This document shows positions 9,949 through 19,129 of a DNA stretch of 64,000 bases, in pieces. The stretch is from contig WRLY01000004.1 in assembly GCA_009776305.1 (NCBI GenBank), positions 1 through 64,000 on the forward strand, read 5' to 3'. Both the position numbers and the translations under genes were made by a program. The notes under the pieces are model-generated. The model did no database searches and had not been told where the DNA came from. It worked only from the letters and a program-made list of their open reading frames with translations. Numbering within the stretch: the first letter of the stretch is position 1; every line of letters begins with the position of its first letter. The DNA comes from Oscillospiraceae bacterium (GTDB lineage Bacteria > Bacillota > Clostridia > Oscillospirales > Ruminococcaceae).

Positions 9949-10581
9949 TTATTTTGTGCCGAAAATCCTGTCTCCGCCATCTCCGAGACCGGGAGTTATG
10001 TATAAATCGTCGGTCAAGCCGTCGTCCATTACACCGCAAAAAACCGTCACGTCAGGGTGACTGTCGTTAAGCGCTTTTAAGCCCTCGGGACACGCTACCG
10101 CACACATGAATTTAATTGACTTGCAACCCGACTCTTTAAGTTTGCTGATTGCGGCTGAGGCGCTGTTACCGGTAGCTAAAAGTAAATCGGTAACAATTAC
10201 GTCGCGCTCGGCTATATCAACGGGAAGCTTGCAGTAATACTCGGTTACGTTACCTTTTCCGTCGCGGCAAAGCCCTATATGCCCCACCTTTGCGGCGGGA
10301 ATAAGCGTTATTGCGCCGTCAGACATACCAAGCCCGGCACGCAGTATCGGAACTAAGGCTAACTTTTTACTTACAACCTTTGTTTTTGCAATGGCTATAG
10401 GGGTTTCCACCTGAACCTCTTTCAGCGGAAGGTCACGGGTAGCCTCATAAGTCATAAGCATCGAAATCTCGCTTACAAGCTCTCTGAATTCCTTAGAATG
10501 TGTGTTTTTGTCGCGAAGCAGTGAAATTTTGTGCTGTAAAAGCGGATGCTCCAGGATTTTTAAATTGCTTCTGTTTTGCAT
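9949..10581 (-). CDS. upp: uracil phosphoribosyltransferase
   Basis: 210 aa, typical length. It salvages uracil by converting uracil plus PRPP to UMP. The PRPP loop reads [14 protein letters not shown] near residue 130 (family norm DPMLATG). The uracil-binding C-terminus [15 protein letters not shown] is nearly canonical. It is 23 nt downstream of rpiB, probably cotranscribed, and followed by a strong hairpin terminator. Confidence 0.96.
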   Translation of the reverse strand: MQNRSNLKILEHPLLQHKISLLRDKNTHSKEFRELVSEISMLMTYEATRDLPLKEVQVETPIAIAKTKVVSKKLALVPILRAGLGMSDGAITLIPAAKVGHIGLCRDGKGNVTEYYCKLPVDIAERDVIVTDLLLATGNSASAAISKLKESGCKSIKFMCAVACPEGLKALNDSHPDVTVFCGVMDDGLTDDLYITPGLGDGGDRIFGTK

Positions 10582-10604
10582 AGTCTTATTCTCCTTTTCA
10601 TTTT

Positions 10605-11027
10605 TTAATTTTCAATTTTCTCAACACGGGGTATATGTTTGCCCCCGTCAAATCCGGTATTCAGAAATACCTCCAAAAGCTCGCAGGCAAGCCCCCCGCC
10701 TATGGTATGGTTTCCGAAACATATAACATTGGAATCGTTATGCTTTCTGGTATATTTTGCCGAGTAATAATCACCGCAAAGCGCGGCGCGTATACCTTTA
10801 ATTTTGTTTGCGGTTATTGAAATCCCGATTCCCGTACCGCAGACAAGCACGCCTTTATTTTCCTTTACTTTAAGTACGTTCAGGCAGACTTTTTTGGCTA
10901 TGTCGGGATAATCGACCGTTTCTCCATCACAGCCGCAGTCGGTGAATTCAACGCCGCTTTCCCGTAAGTATTCAATAAGCTTGGTTTTAAGCGGATAACC
11001 CGCGTGGTCTGAACCGATGTAAATCAT
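10605..11027 (-). CDS. rpiB: ribose-5-phosphate isomerase B
   Basis: 140-aa RpiB/LacAB-fold isomerase interconverting ribose 5-phosphate and ribulose 5-phosphate. The N-terminal [10 protein letters not shown] motif and the CGTGIGIS active-site Cys loop are present, as is the [12 protein letters not shown] segment. Together with the adjacent upp it links pentose phosphate supply to nucleotide salvage. The start follows AAAGGA. Confidence 0.95.
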   Translation of the reverse strand: MIYIGSDHAGYPLKTKLIEYLRESGVEFTDCGCDGETVDYPDIAKKVCLNVLKVKENKGVLVCGTGIGISITANKIKGIRAALCGDYYSAKYTRKHNDSNVICFGNHTIGGGLACELLEVFLNTGFDGGKHIPRVEKIEN

Positions 11028-11103
11028 AGTGTTTTTCCTTTCGTTTTTTAGTTTTTATTTCAATTAACTTTTTCTCAGTCTGTTCTGTCTTTTCTGATAC
11101 TAA

Positions 11104-11124
11104 AAATTTCATTCTTATGAAATT
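11104..11124 (-). terminator. weak terminator after tsaB
   Basis: A perfect 8-bp AT-rich stem (11105-11112 with 11117-11124) with a 4-nt loop is followed by T residues on the minus strand. It lies between tsaB and rpiB. Low GC makes it a weak call. Confidence 0.4.
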
Positions 11125-11141
11125 CTATACCACTATAAGTA

Positions 11142-11843
11142 TTAACTCCCTGTCCGCTCCCGTTCCGCCTGCGGTAATCTGAGGTAGAGCGGCATCAATT
11201 CTTTTGCCGTAACCGCTTTATTTTCTAACGCCGCGAGGCAAACCGAAACGGCGTTTTGGTGACAGCAAGCCGCCGCAGACAATAACGCGGCTGAAAACTT
11301 CATTTGGCTGTAAAAAAGCTCTGCGCCGTCGCCGACTAAAATAATTTTTTCGCCTTTATACACGCTTAATTCGGTTTCAATTTCTGACTGAGCTATTGCC
11401 CTGTCGGAGGTAAGACGTGTAATTTTTTCGCCGCTCGCGGGGGGCGTTTCCCTTATTCTGAAAAGTGCGTTGTAAAATTGCCCGCGCCGTGCGTCCATTA
11501 AACAGCAGGCTATACAGTCTTGTCCGCTTAAATTATATGCAAGAGCCTGCAATGCCGAAACAGGGTAAACAGGTAAACCAAGGGCGAACGCCATGCCTTT
11601 AACCGCGCTGACGCTAATTCTCACCCCTGTGAACGAGCCGGGACCGTTGGTTACGGCAAAAGCGTCCATGTCGTTTAAGGTTAATTTCGCCGCTTTGAGA
11701 ACGCTACCGACAAGGGGCATTAAGGTTTCTGAATGGGTTATTTTATTGTTTACACCGCCGTAAGCGATTATGTTTTTTTCGTCCGCACCGTATACCGCAC
11801 AAGAGGCGGCTTTTGCCGAGCTGTCAAGACCGAGTATAAGCAT
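11142..11843 (-). CDS. tsaB: tRNA threonylcarbamoyladenosine biosynthesis protein TsaB
   Basis: 233-aa ASKHA-fold protein that partners TsaD and TsaE in installing t6A at position 37 of ANN-decoding tRNAs. Diagnostic sequence: the N-terminal ILGLDSSAKAASCAV strand and the TNGPGSFTGVRIS motif near residue 65. Its start lies inside the end of tsaE (20-nt overlap), a common arrangement. TsaD is not in the window. Confidence 0.95.
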   Translation of the reverse strand: MLILGLDSSAKAASCAVYGADEKNIIAYGGVNNKITHSETLMPLVGSVLKAAKLTLNDMDAFAVTNGPGSFTGVRISVSAVKGMAFALGLPVYPVSALQALAYNLSGQDCIACCLMDARRGQFYNALFRIRETPPASGEKITRLTSDRAIAQSEIETELSVYKGEKIILVGDGAELFYSQMKFSAALLSAAACCHQNAVSVCLAALENKAVTAKELMPLYLRLPQAERERTGS

Positions 11844-12249
11844 TAATAATTATTTCCCTCTCGTTTTCGCCTATTTTGTTTATTTCAACTTTATAATAAC
11901 TCTCAAACTCATTTTCCAAGCACTGCACATTCTCGCTCCACTCGCAGACAATAACTCCTCTGCCGATATAGTCATAAAACCCTGTAGCGTATAAATCATC
12001 CGGCGTATTCATTCTGAACAGGTCGAAATGAATCAGGTTGATTTCACCGTCATACTCGTTAACAAGCGCAAAAGTCGGGCTGGTCACGTTTGAGGAAATA
12101 CCTAATCCGAGAGCCAAACCTTTCACAAAATGAGTTTTCCCCGCCCCCATCTCACCGTAAAGCAAAACAGCGCAGTTCGGCTTTAATTCACGCCCTAATT
12201 GCTCGCCTATTTTAATGGTTTCTTCACTTGAAAAGGATTTATAAGTCAT
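11824..12249 (-). CDS. tsaE: tRNA threonylcarbamoyladenosine biosynthesis ATPase TsaE
   Basis: 141-aa P-loop ATPase of the t6A pathway. Walker A reads GEMGAGKTHFVKG at about residue 32, followed by the family motifs SPTFALVNEY, HFDLFR and the late VCEWSE. The gene overlaps tsaB by 20 nt and lies 19 nt after fhs, so fhs-tsaE-tsaB are probably one transcript. Confidence 0.95.
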   Translation of the reverse strand: MTYKSFSSEETIKIGEQLGRELKPNCAVLLYGEMGAGKTHFVKGLALGLGISSNVTSPTFALVNEYDGEINLIHFDLFRMNTPDDLYATGFYDYIGRGVIVCEWSENVQCLENEFESYYKVEINKIGENEREIIINAYTRS

Positions 12250-12268
12250 AATAATTATTTTTTACCTA

Positions 12269-13939
12269 TTAAAATAAGCCTGATATTTCACCGCTTACGC
12301 TGACGTCAATATTTTCGGCGGCTGGGACTTTCGGCAAGCCCGGCATGGTCATAATGTCCCCCGTAACCGCCACTGCGAACCCCGCGCCCGCCGACAGTTT
12401 AACATCGCGGACCGTGATATGGAAGTTTTGCGGCTTACCTAATTTTGCGGGCTCATCCGAAAGGGAATATTGCGTTTTTGCCACGCAGACAGGAACATTC
12501 CCGAAACCGAGCGCCTCTATTTCCGAAACCGCTTTTTCAGCGGCGGCAGTCAGATTAACGCCGTCGGCACGGTAGATTTCACGTGCTATAACATTAAGCT
12601 TTTCTTTAAGGGAAATGTTTGTATCGTAAATAGGCTTGAATTCAGATTTTTCTGTCTCAATGACTTGACACACAACACCCGCCAGTTCCTCCCCGCCCGA
12701 GCCTCCTTTGGCGAAAACGTCGGACAAAGCGAATTTCACACCTGATTGCGCGCAATAAACTTTCAGAAAATCAAGCTCGGCATCGCTGTCCGTGTGAAAA
12801 CGGTTAATCGCCACCACCACGGGTACACCGAATTTTTTCATATTTTCAATATGAACCGAAAGGTTAATTACGCCCTTTTTAAGGGCTTCAAGATTCTCTG
12901 CCGTAAGCTGATTTTTTAGAACACCGCCGTTATATTTCAATGCCCTGACAGTCGCCACCAAAACAACGCAATCAGGTTTCAGGTTGGCAAAACGGCATTT
13001 TATATCAAAGAACTTCTCCGCGCCCAAATCCGAGCCGAAACCCGCTTCTGTAATTGTATAATCCCCCAATTTCAGCGCCAATTTTGTAGCCCGCACCGAA
13101 TTGCACCCGTGAGCGATATTGGCAAACGGACCGCCGTGGATAATGGCGGGGGTGTTTTCTAAGGTCTGCACTAAATTAGGTTTAAGCGCGTCTTTCAACA
13201 AAACCGCCATAGAACCCGCCGCCTTTAAATCCCGCGCAAACACCGGTTTATTGTCAAAAGTATAGGCGACTAAAATATTCCCGAGCCGCTTTTTCAAATC
13301 TTCCAAATCATCTGCCAGGCACAAAATCGCCATGACCTCACTTGCCACGGTGATAATAAAACCGTCCTGGCGGGGTACGCCGTCCATTTTGCCGCCCAAG
13401 CCGATTACACAACCGCGAAGTGCGCGGTCGTTCATGTCAAGACAGCGCTTAATCTGAATCCGCCTTTGGTCTATACCAAGCGTATTACCCTGCTGAATAT
13501 GATTGTCAAGCAAAGCGCAAAGCAGATTATTTGCGCTTGTAATGGCGTGCATATCACCTGTAAAATGCAGATTTAAATCCTCCATGGGTATAATCTGCGA
13601 ATAACCTCCGCCCGCCGCGCCGCCTTTAACGCCGAAAACAGGACCAAGCGACGGCTCGCGCAAAGCAAGCACGGCTTTCTTCCCGATTTTCCACATGCCC
13701 TGCGCCAGCCCCACCGAGGTCGTGGTTTTACCCTCCCCTGCAGGAGTGGGATTTATTGCGGTGACAAGGATTAATTTCCCGTCCTTATTAGTTTTAACCC
13801 GCTCAAAAAGGCTTTCGGTCAGCTTGCCTTTATAATGTCCTATAGGCTCAATTTCATTATCGTTAATATTTAACAATTCAGCAATTTCACCGACTTTTTT
13901 TATTTTGGCGTGACGGGCGATTTCAATGTCTGTGAGCAT
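12269..13939 (-). CDS. fhs: formate-tetrahydrofolate ligase
   Basis: 556 aa, full length. It makes 10-formyl-THF from formate, ATP and THF, feeding purine and fMet-tRNA synthesis and, in anaerobes, C1 metabolism. The ATP loop [17 protein letters not shown] is near residue 65, followed by [19 protein letters not shown] and the C-terminal [20 protein letters not shown]-like ribosome site (CGGAGG). It leads the operon with tsaE and tsaB behind the promoter at 13970-13998. Confidence 0.98.
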   Translation of the reverse strand: MLTDIEIARHAKIKKVGEIAELLNINDNEIEPIGHYKGKLTESLFERVKTNKDGKLILVTAINPTPAGEGKTTTSVGLAQGMWKIGKKAVLALREPSLGPVFGVKGGAAGGGYSQIIPMEDLNLHFTGDMHAITSANNLLCALLDNHIQQGNTLGIDQRRIQIKRCLDMNDRALRGCVIGLGGKMDGVPRQDGFIITVASEVMAILCLADDLEDLKKRLGNILVAYTFDNKPVFARDLKAAGSMAVLLKDALKPNLVQTLENTPAIIHGGPFANIAHGCNSVRATKLALKLGDYTITEAGFGSDLGAEKFFDIKCRFANLKPDCVVLVATVRALKYNGGVLKNQLTAENLEALKKGVINLSVHIENMKKFGVPVVVAINRFHTDSDAELDFLKVYCAQSGVKFALSDVFAKGGSGGEELAGVVCQVIETEKSEFKPIYDTNISLKEKLNVIAREIYRADGVNLTAAAEKAVSEIEALGFGNVPVCVAKTQYSLSDEPAKLGKPQNFHITVRDVKLSAGAGFAVAVTGDIMTMPGLPKVPAAENIDVSVSGEISGLF

Positions 13940-13969
13940 AACATTCCTCCGGTTGGCTTTTAGGTTTTT

Positions 13970-13998
13970 ATTATATCATGATTTGATTATAAATTCAA
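13970..13998 (-). promoter_or_regulatory. sigma-A promoter of the fhs operon
   Basis: Minus strand: -35 TTGAAT (13993-13998), 17-nt spacer, TG-extended -10 TATAAT (13970-13975). Confidence 0.7.
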
Positions 13999-14089
13999 CT
14001 TTATTTTATCTGTCTTTTTTCTAATTCGGTAATTTTATCACGTAAAAAACGGAATTCCCCCTGAATTGCCTTGGCAATCCTTAAAATTA

Positions 14090-16330
14090 TCAACTGTCCA
14101 TTGTTAATTGTTCGCTGTTAATCAACTTTACCGCTTTTCCTGCGGCGGGCAGGGTTTTTGCCACAATTTCCGCAACGTCCGACGCTTTTTTCACCATGCC
14201 ATCGCGGTAAACTTCCGCGCTTTTCAGATACGCTTTTGTCAGCCGCATAACCTGAACCCCTTGGGTATCGCGGGCGGCTTTAGGCAGAATCAGAGCGGTA
14301 TTGAAAATAAGGGTTTTCCCCGCCGATGAATTGAGAATAAAATCAATGTCGGCGTTTGCTTCCACCTTAAAAACAGCTACAAGCGGCGAGCTTGTATTAA
14401 AAGCGTTTTGCAGTTTTTTGCGCTTGGTCTTGGTTTCAAAGGAAGAAAGCGGCACTTTGGCGCATTTTCCGTTCTCAAAAAATAAAATCAGCGTTTCCGA
14501 ATAATCGAGGGTGGTTATAAGCCGGAGCGGCTTTTCACCCTCCTCAAAATCAAGCTTAGAGGGTATAAAATCGCCCATTACACTTGCCTTGGTGTCCTCA
14601 AAGTCAGAGGCGCGGGTTTTGTACGCCTGCCCCTTATCGGTAAAGAAAACAAGCTCGGCACGGTTTGAGGTTTCCTCATGCAGGTCTATAAAATCCTGCT
14701 CCTTTAACTTCTGCTCGCCGCTCATACGTAGCGACAGCGGGGTGATTTTCTTGAAATACCCCTCTTTTGTAAAGAAAATATTGACGGGATAATCGGGTAT
14801 GTCGGGGGCGTCTTCTTCGTCCTCTTCCATAGGAAATACAAAAAGGGTTTTTCTTTCGCCGCCGTGCTTTTTGGCTATATCTTTTAACTCGGAGATAATT
14901 ATAGCCTTGATTTTACTTTTGCTGTCCAATGTCTCCTGTAAATCGGCTATATCTTTTTCAAGGTTTTCAATTTCCTCCGTGCGCTTTAAAATATACTCGC
15001 GGTTAATGTGACGCAGTCTTATTTCAGCCACGTATTCGGCTTGAATTTCGTCAATTCCGAAACCTATCATAAGGTTAGGGACGACTTCCGACTCTTCCGT
15101 TGTTTCGCGGATTACTTTTATAGCCTTATCAATATCAAGCAGGATTTTTTGCAGTCCCCGAAGTAAATGCAGGCGCTCTTTTTTCTTTTTCAGTTCAAAG
15201 TAGACCCGCCTTTTTACACATTCGGTACGGAACGCCGTCCACTCGTAGAGTAACTCCCTCACGCCCGAAACCCTCGGAGTACCCGCTACCAGAACGTTGA
15301 AATTGCAGGAAAAGGTATCGCGCAACGGGGTTAATCTGAATAATTTTTTCATCAGCGCATCATGGTCAGTCCCGCGCTTTAAATCAAGCGCGATTTTAAG
15401 CCCCGATAAATCGGTTTCGTCCCGCACGTCGTTTATTTCCTTAATTTTTCCGATTTTTACGCTTTCGACAATTTTGTCGATAATGGCTTCAACGGTAGTA
15501 GTCGGCGGGATTTCGGTTACTTCAATGACGTTATTTGAGCTGTCGTAATTATATTTAGCTCTAACCTTGAACGAACCGCGTCCCGTCTCGTAAATCTCCC
15601 TTAGCTGACTTTCTTCATAAACTATATACCCGCCGCCTGAAAAATCGGGCGCTTTCAATGTACTTATTATGTCGTGCAGAGGGTCTTTTATTAAAGCGAC
15701 CGCTGTTTCACAGACTTCGGACAGGTTAAACGAGCAGATATTGCTCGCCATAGAAACAGCAATGCCAATATTGGAATTAACCAAAACCGACGGAAATTTT
15801 ACAGGGAGCAATACCGGCTCGGTGGTCGAGCTGTCGTAATTTGGCACAAAGTCTACCGTATCGCGGTCAATTTCGTCAAAAAGCTCCTTACAGAGCGGGT
15901 CGAGCTTTGCCTCGGTATAACGAGAAGCTGCATAAGCCATATCGCGGGAATACGCCTTACCAAAGTTACCCTTACTGTCCACATAAGGATGCAAAAGGGT
16001 TTCGTTGCCCCGCGCCAGCCTCACCATAGTTTCATAAATAGCCGCATCGCCGTGCGGATTCAGACGCATTGTCTGCCCGACTATGTTAGCCGATTTTGTA
16101 CGCGAACCTGTTAATAAGCCCATTTTATACATCGTGTATAAGAGCTTCCGATGCGACGGCTTAAAGCCGTCGATTTCCGGCAGGGCACGGGAAATAATCA
16201 CGCTCATGGCGTAGGGCATATAGTTTTCTTCAATGGCGTCGGTGACGGGTTTTTCAACGACAATGCCCGCGCCTTCAATGTAGGCGGTTTGTTTTTTGGT
16301 TTTTTGGTTTTTTGGTTTTTTCATAATCAA
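14090..16330 (-). CDS. divergent type IIA topoisomerase, A subunit (GyrA/ParC-like)
   Basis: 746-aa DNA-cleaving subunit. The N-terminal winged helix shows YAMSVIISRALPEIDGFKP, and the catalytic tyrosine lies in AASRYTEAKL. A C-terminal beta-pinwheel is present but I see no GyrA-box (QRRGGKG-like), which argues for decatenation or relaxation rather than gyrase activity. It is paired with a B subunit by a 4-nt ATGA overlap, in the order B then A. The two form the divergent topoisomerase couple found in Clostridia beside the ordinary gyrase. The last residues (NSEQLTMDS) are encoded by four 7-bp repeats. The Lys/Gln-rich N-terminus comes from a GGTTTTTT-like repeat. Confidence 0.9.
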   Translation of the reverse strand: MIMKKPKNQKTKKQTAYIEGAGIVVEKPVTDAIEENYMPYAMSVIISRALPEIDGFKPSHRKLLYTMYKMGLLTGSRTKSANIVGQTMRLNPHGDAAIYETMVRLARGNETLLHPYVDSKGNFGKAYSRDMAYAASRYTEAKLDPLCKELFDEIDRDTVDFVPNYDSSTTEPVLLPVKFPSVLVNSNIGIAVSMASNICSFNLSEVCETAVALIKDPLHDIISTLKAPDFSGGGYIVYEESQLREIYETGRGSFKVRAKYNYDSSNNVIEVTEIPPTTTVEAIIDKIVESVKIGKIKEINDVRDETDLSGLKIALDLKRGTDHDALMKKLFRLTPLRDTFSCNFNVLVAGTPRVSGVRELLYEWTAFRTECVKRRVYFELKKKKERLHLLRGLQKILLDIDKAIKVIRETTEESEVVPNLMIGFGIDEIQAEYVAEIRLRHINREYILKRTEEIENLEKDIADLQETLDSKSKIKAIIISELKDIAKKHGGERKTLFVFPMEEDEEDAPDIPDYPVNIFFTKEGYFKKITPLSLRMSGEQKLKEQDFIDLHEETSNRAELVFFTDKGQAYKTRASDFEDTKASVMGDFIPSKLDFEEGEKPLRLITTLDYSETLILFFENGKCAKVPLSSFETKTKRKKLQNAFNTSSPLVAVFKVEANADIDFILNSSAGKTLIFNTALILPKAARDTQGVQVMRLTKAYLKSAEVYRDGMVKKASDVAEIVAKTLPAAGKAVKLINSEQLTMDS
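14091..14118. repeat. four tandem heptamers at the 3' end of the topoisomerase A gene
   Basis: Read on the plus strand the units are CAACTGT, CCATTGT, TAATTGT and TCGCTGT, degenerate 7-mers resembling known short heptameric bacterial repeats. They cover the stop codon (14090-14092) and the last 8-9 codons of the gene. Confidence 0.55.
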
Positions 16331-18336
16331 CTAACATCCACGCTATCTAAATAATTACTACCGTACTCGCTTATAAAATCCTTGCGCCCCTGTAAATTGT
16401 CCCCCAACATTAAATCAAACATGTCCTTAGTCGCTTCGGCGTCGGTCGGCATGACTTTTATCAGTCTGCGGGTGTCGGGGTTCATAGTGGTAAGAGACAT
16501 CATGTCTGGTTCGTTTTCGCCAAGTCCTTTTGAACGCTGTATGGTGTATTTTTTATTACCTATTTCCTTAATAATCCTGTTCTTCTCTGTCTCTGTATAA
16601 GCAAAGCCGGTGTAGTCCCCGCTACCTATTTCATAAAGCGGCGATTCGGCTATATAGACATACCCCTCGCTAATCAGCGACGGCGTAAGCCTGTAAAGCA
16701 TAGTCAGTATAAGCGTGCGAATCTGAAAACCGTCAACGTCGGCGTCGGTACAGATTACGACTTTATTCCAGCGCAAATTCTCTATATTGAAGTTGGAAAT
16801 TTCTTTACTTGCGCCTTTAACGCCGCTGATTTCCGCGCCGCAACCGAGAACTTTTATTATATCTGTAATAATTTCATTCTTGAATATTTTATCATAAGAG
16901 GCTTTAAGGCAGTTCAGGATTTTCCCCCGCACGGGAATAACTGCCTGAAAATCAGCATCGCGGGCTAATTTTACCGCCCCAAGTGCCGAGTCACCCTCCA
17001 CTATATAAAGCTCCCGCCTTGCCAAATCCTTACTGCGGCAATCCACAAACTTTTGCACGCGGTTGGAAATATCAATATTACCCGCTAATTTCTTTTTAAG
17101 GTTAAGGCGGGTTTTTTCGGCGTTTTCGCGGGAACGCTTGTTGACTAAAATCTGCTCGCATATCCGCACCGCTTCATCCTTGTTTTCAAGAAAATATACT
17201 TCCAACTGGGATTTAAGCCATTCTGCCATAGCCTCATAAATGAATTTATTGCTTATGGCTTTTTTGGTTTGATTTTCATAGCTTGTCTGGGTGGAAAAGT
17301 TGGACGAAACGAAAACAAGGCAGTCCTCTACATCGGAGAAATTTATTTTACTTTCACCTTTGTTATATTTATTATTATTTTTAAGATAAGCGTCAACCTG
17401 TGAAACAAAAGCCTGCCGTAAAGCCTTATCGGGACTTCCGCCATGTTCTAACCATGATGAATTGTGATAATGTTCAATCAATCTTGTTTTATTGGAAAAA
17501 ACCAAGGCGCACCGCAGTCTGAGTTTATATTCGTCCTTGTCCTCGCGGTCCTTACCCTGCCGTGCCGCGTTCCAGCTTTGAGGCTGGGTGAGGGTATCAG
17601 TCCCCGCGATTTCCTTTATATAATCGTCAATCCCATTTTCGTAACGATATTCTTTCTCGCGGAAAGTGCCGTCGGCGTTCTGCCTGCGATAGCGAAAAAG
17701 CAGACTGTCGTTCACCACCGCCTGTTTGGTCAGAATTTCATCAAAATAGCTTTCGGGAATATCTATTTCGGTAAAAACATCAAGGTCGGGTTTCCACTTT
17801 ATACGCGTACCCGATTTGCCGTCGGATTTACTTTTAATAAAGCCGCGCTCATCCTTATTCAGCGTAACGTTAAAGCCTTTCTCAAAGCTTAACTTATGCT
17901 TCCAGACGCCGTTATCGCTTTCCACGTCCATATATTCCGCCGCGAACTGCGTGGCACAGAGTCCCAATCCGTTTAAGCCGAGCGCGTAGGTATAGCTTTC
18001 GCCTGTATTATTATCATACTTACCGCCGGCGTAAAGGGTGATAAAAGCAAGCTCCCAGTTATATTTTTCCTCGTTTTTGTTATAATCAATGGGTACGCCG
18101 CGCCCTTTATCGGCGATTTCTATTGAGCCGTCGTTATAGTGGGTAATCTCAATTTCTTTACCGTACCCCTCCCGCGCTTCGTCAATGGAATTGGACAAAA
18201 TCTCGAAAACCGAATGTTGACAGCCCTCTATTCCATCCGAGCCGAATATGACTGCGGGGCGTTTCCTTACCTGGTCGGGACCTTTCAGCGATTTAAGGCT
18301 GTGGTCGCCATAGTTTTTAGTATTAGTCCTGCTCAT
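16327..18336 (-). CDS. divergent type IIA topoisomerase, B subunit (GyrB/ParE-like)
   Basis: 669-aa ATPase/Toprim subunit. The GHKL domain has RKRPAVIFGSDGIEG and LSNSIDEA, with GLNGLGLCATQF as ATP lid and a QTK loop (ENQTKKAISN). The Toprim motif is YIVEGDSALGAVKLARD rather than the standard EGDSAGGSAKQGRD, and IPVRGKILNCLKA replaces LPLRGKILNVEKA. The catalytic acids (E in EGDS; DADVDG) are retained. These systematic differences mark it as the divergent paralogue, not housekeeping gyrB or parE. First gene of the operon with the A subunit, behind an extended -10 promoter. Confidence 0.9.
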   Translation of the reverse strand: MSRTNTKNYGDHSLKSLKGPDQVRKRPAVIFGSDGIEGCQHSVFEILSNSIDEAREGYGKEIEITHYNDGSIEIADKGRGVPIDYNKNEEKYNWELAFITLYAGGKYDNNTGESYTYALGLNGLGLCATQFAAEYMDVESDNGVWKHKLSFEKGFNVTLNKDERGFIKSKSDGKSGTRIKWKPDLDVFTEIDIPESYFDEILTKQAVVNDSLLFRYRRQNADGTFREKEYRYENGIDDYIKEIAGTDTLTQPQSWNAARQGKDREDKDEYKLRLRCALVFSNKTRLIEHYHNSSWLEHGGSPDKALRQAFVSQVDAYLKNNNKYNKGESKINFSDVEDCLVFVSSNFSTQTSYENQTKKAISNKFIYEAMAEWLKSQLEVYFLENKDEAVRICEQILVNKRSRENAEKTRLNLKKKLAGNIDISNRVQKFVDCRSKDLARRELYIVEGDSALGAVKLARDADFQAVIPVRGKILNCLKASYDKIFKNEIITDIIKVLGCGAEISGVKGASKEISNFNIENLRWNKVVICTDADVDGFQIRTLILTMLYRLTPSLISEGYVYIAESPLYEIGSGDYTGFAYTETEKNRIIKEIGNKKYTIQRSKGLGENEPDMMSLTTMNPDTRRLIKVMPTDAEATKDMFDLMLGDNLQGRKDFISEYGSNYLDSVDVS

Positions 18337-18369
18337 TTTATCACCCTTAAAATTTAATATACTTTTTAT

Positions 18370-18398
18370 AGTATATCACAAAATATAGGGTTTGTAAA
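18370..18398 (-). promoter_or_regulatory. promoter of the divergent topoisomerase operon
   Basis: Minus strand: -35 TTTACA (18393-18398), 17-nt spacer, TGA-extended -10 TATACT (18370-18375), about 30 nt before the B-subunit start. Confidence 0.75.
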
Positions 18399-18400
18399 TC

Positions 18401-18458
18401 AAAAAATTGACAAAATTCCCCGGGGCGCACCCCCGGGGAATTCACTTCGTCAATTTTT
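18401..18458. repeat. long inverted repeat in a divergent intergenic region
   Basis: An inner perfect 12-bp arm (18414-18425 with 18431-18442, AATTCCCCGGGG type) lies inside an outer AAATTGAC/GTCAATTT arm, making a roughly 58-nt cruciform. Both sides end in A/T runs, so it could block transcription either way. It lies between two divergently transcribed genes, upstream of both, so it is not an ordinary gene-end terminator. The rest of the 18337-18688 gap holds only the two promoters. Confidence 0.6.
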
Positions 18459-18554
18459 CCTTAAATATCAACGGATATTCGCGAAAAATTTCCTTGCAGA
18501 ACAAAAAATCCGCTTAAAATCAGAACATTCCGTTTGTTGAATACAGGCTCTTAT

Positions 18555-18583
18555 TTGACTTTTTCAAAAAAAGGCATTATAAT
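18555..18583 (+). promoter_or_regulatory. promoter of the ComEA-like gene
   Basis: -35 TTGACT (18555-18560), 17-nt spacer, -10 TATAAT (18578-18583), about 105 nt before the TTG start. Confidence 0.75.
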
Positions 18584-18688
18584 GAAAGAAATAACAAGAA
18601 CCCACCTTAGGTTCAATCGAACAAATTTTTAATTTTACCTTTAGAATAAATTCACAGTGATTCCTTTGCGGTTCATCGGAGGTATGTT

Positions 18689-19096
18689 TTGAAAAAAGCT
18701 TTCTTTCCCCTGCTGACGATTGTTTTCATAATCACCTGCGCGGCGCTTGTTTATTTCGCGCGGGATTCTTCGCCGACTTATGTTCAGGTAATTTCCGCAA
18801 CAACTGATAACAGCACAGCAGAAGAACCAAACATTCCGGATTCCGAAAGTGCGGCTCCCCAAGCTTATGAGCCTGTCGAAACCGACAGACCGTCGTCGAT
18901 TTTACTCGTGAACATAAACACCGCAAGCCTTGAAGAGCTTATGAGTCTGCCCGGTATAGGAGAGGTCATCGGACAGCGCATAATTGACTACAGGGAAGAC
19001 AGCGGTACTTTTGCCTCCAAAGAAGAGCTTATGGAAGTTTCAGGCATTGGCGAAAGGGTTTTTGAGAATATAAAGGACAGCATTACCGTTGATTAG
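18689..19096 (+). CDS. ComEA-like helix-hairpin-helix DNA-binding protein
   Basis: 135 aa with one N-terminal membrane anchor (about 5-24), a low-complexity extracellular linker (25-70), and a ComEA-type tandem HhH domain (about 73-135: [17 protein letters not shown], then IGQRIIDYR and [12 protein letters not shown]). In competent bacteria ComEA binds incoming double-stranded DNA outside the membrane. The start is TTG at 18689, chosen because GGAGG lies 6 nt upstream; the overlapping ATG at 18683 runs straight into TGA. No comEC is adjacent, but dprA lies in the same window at 56664. Confidence 0.85.
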   Translation: MKKAFFPLLTIVFIITCAALVYFARDSSPTYVQVISATTDNSTAEEPNIPDSESAAPQAYEPVETDRPSSILLVNINTASLEELMSLPGIGEVIGQRIIDYREDSGTFASKEELMEVSGIGERVFENIKDSITVD

Positions 19097-19129
19097 GACA
19101 AACTCCGCCGCGAAACATCGTTATCACGC

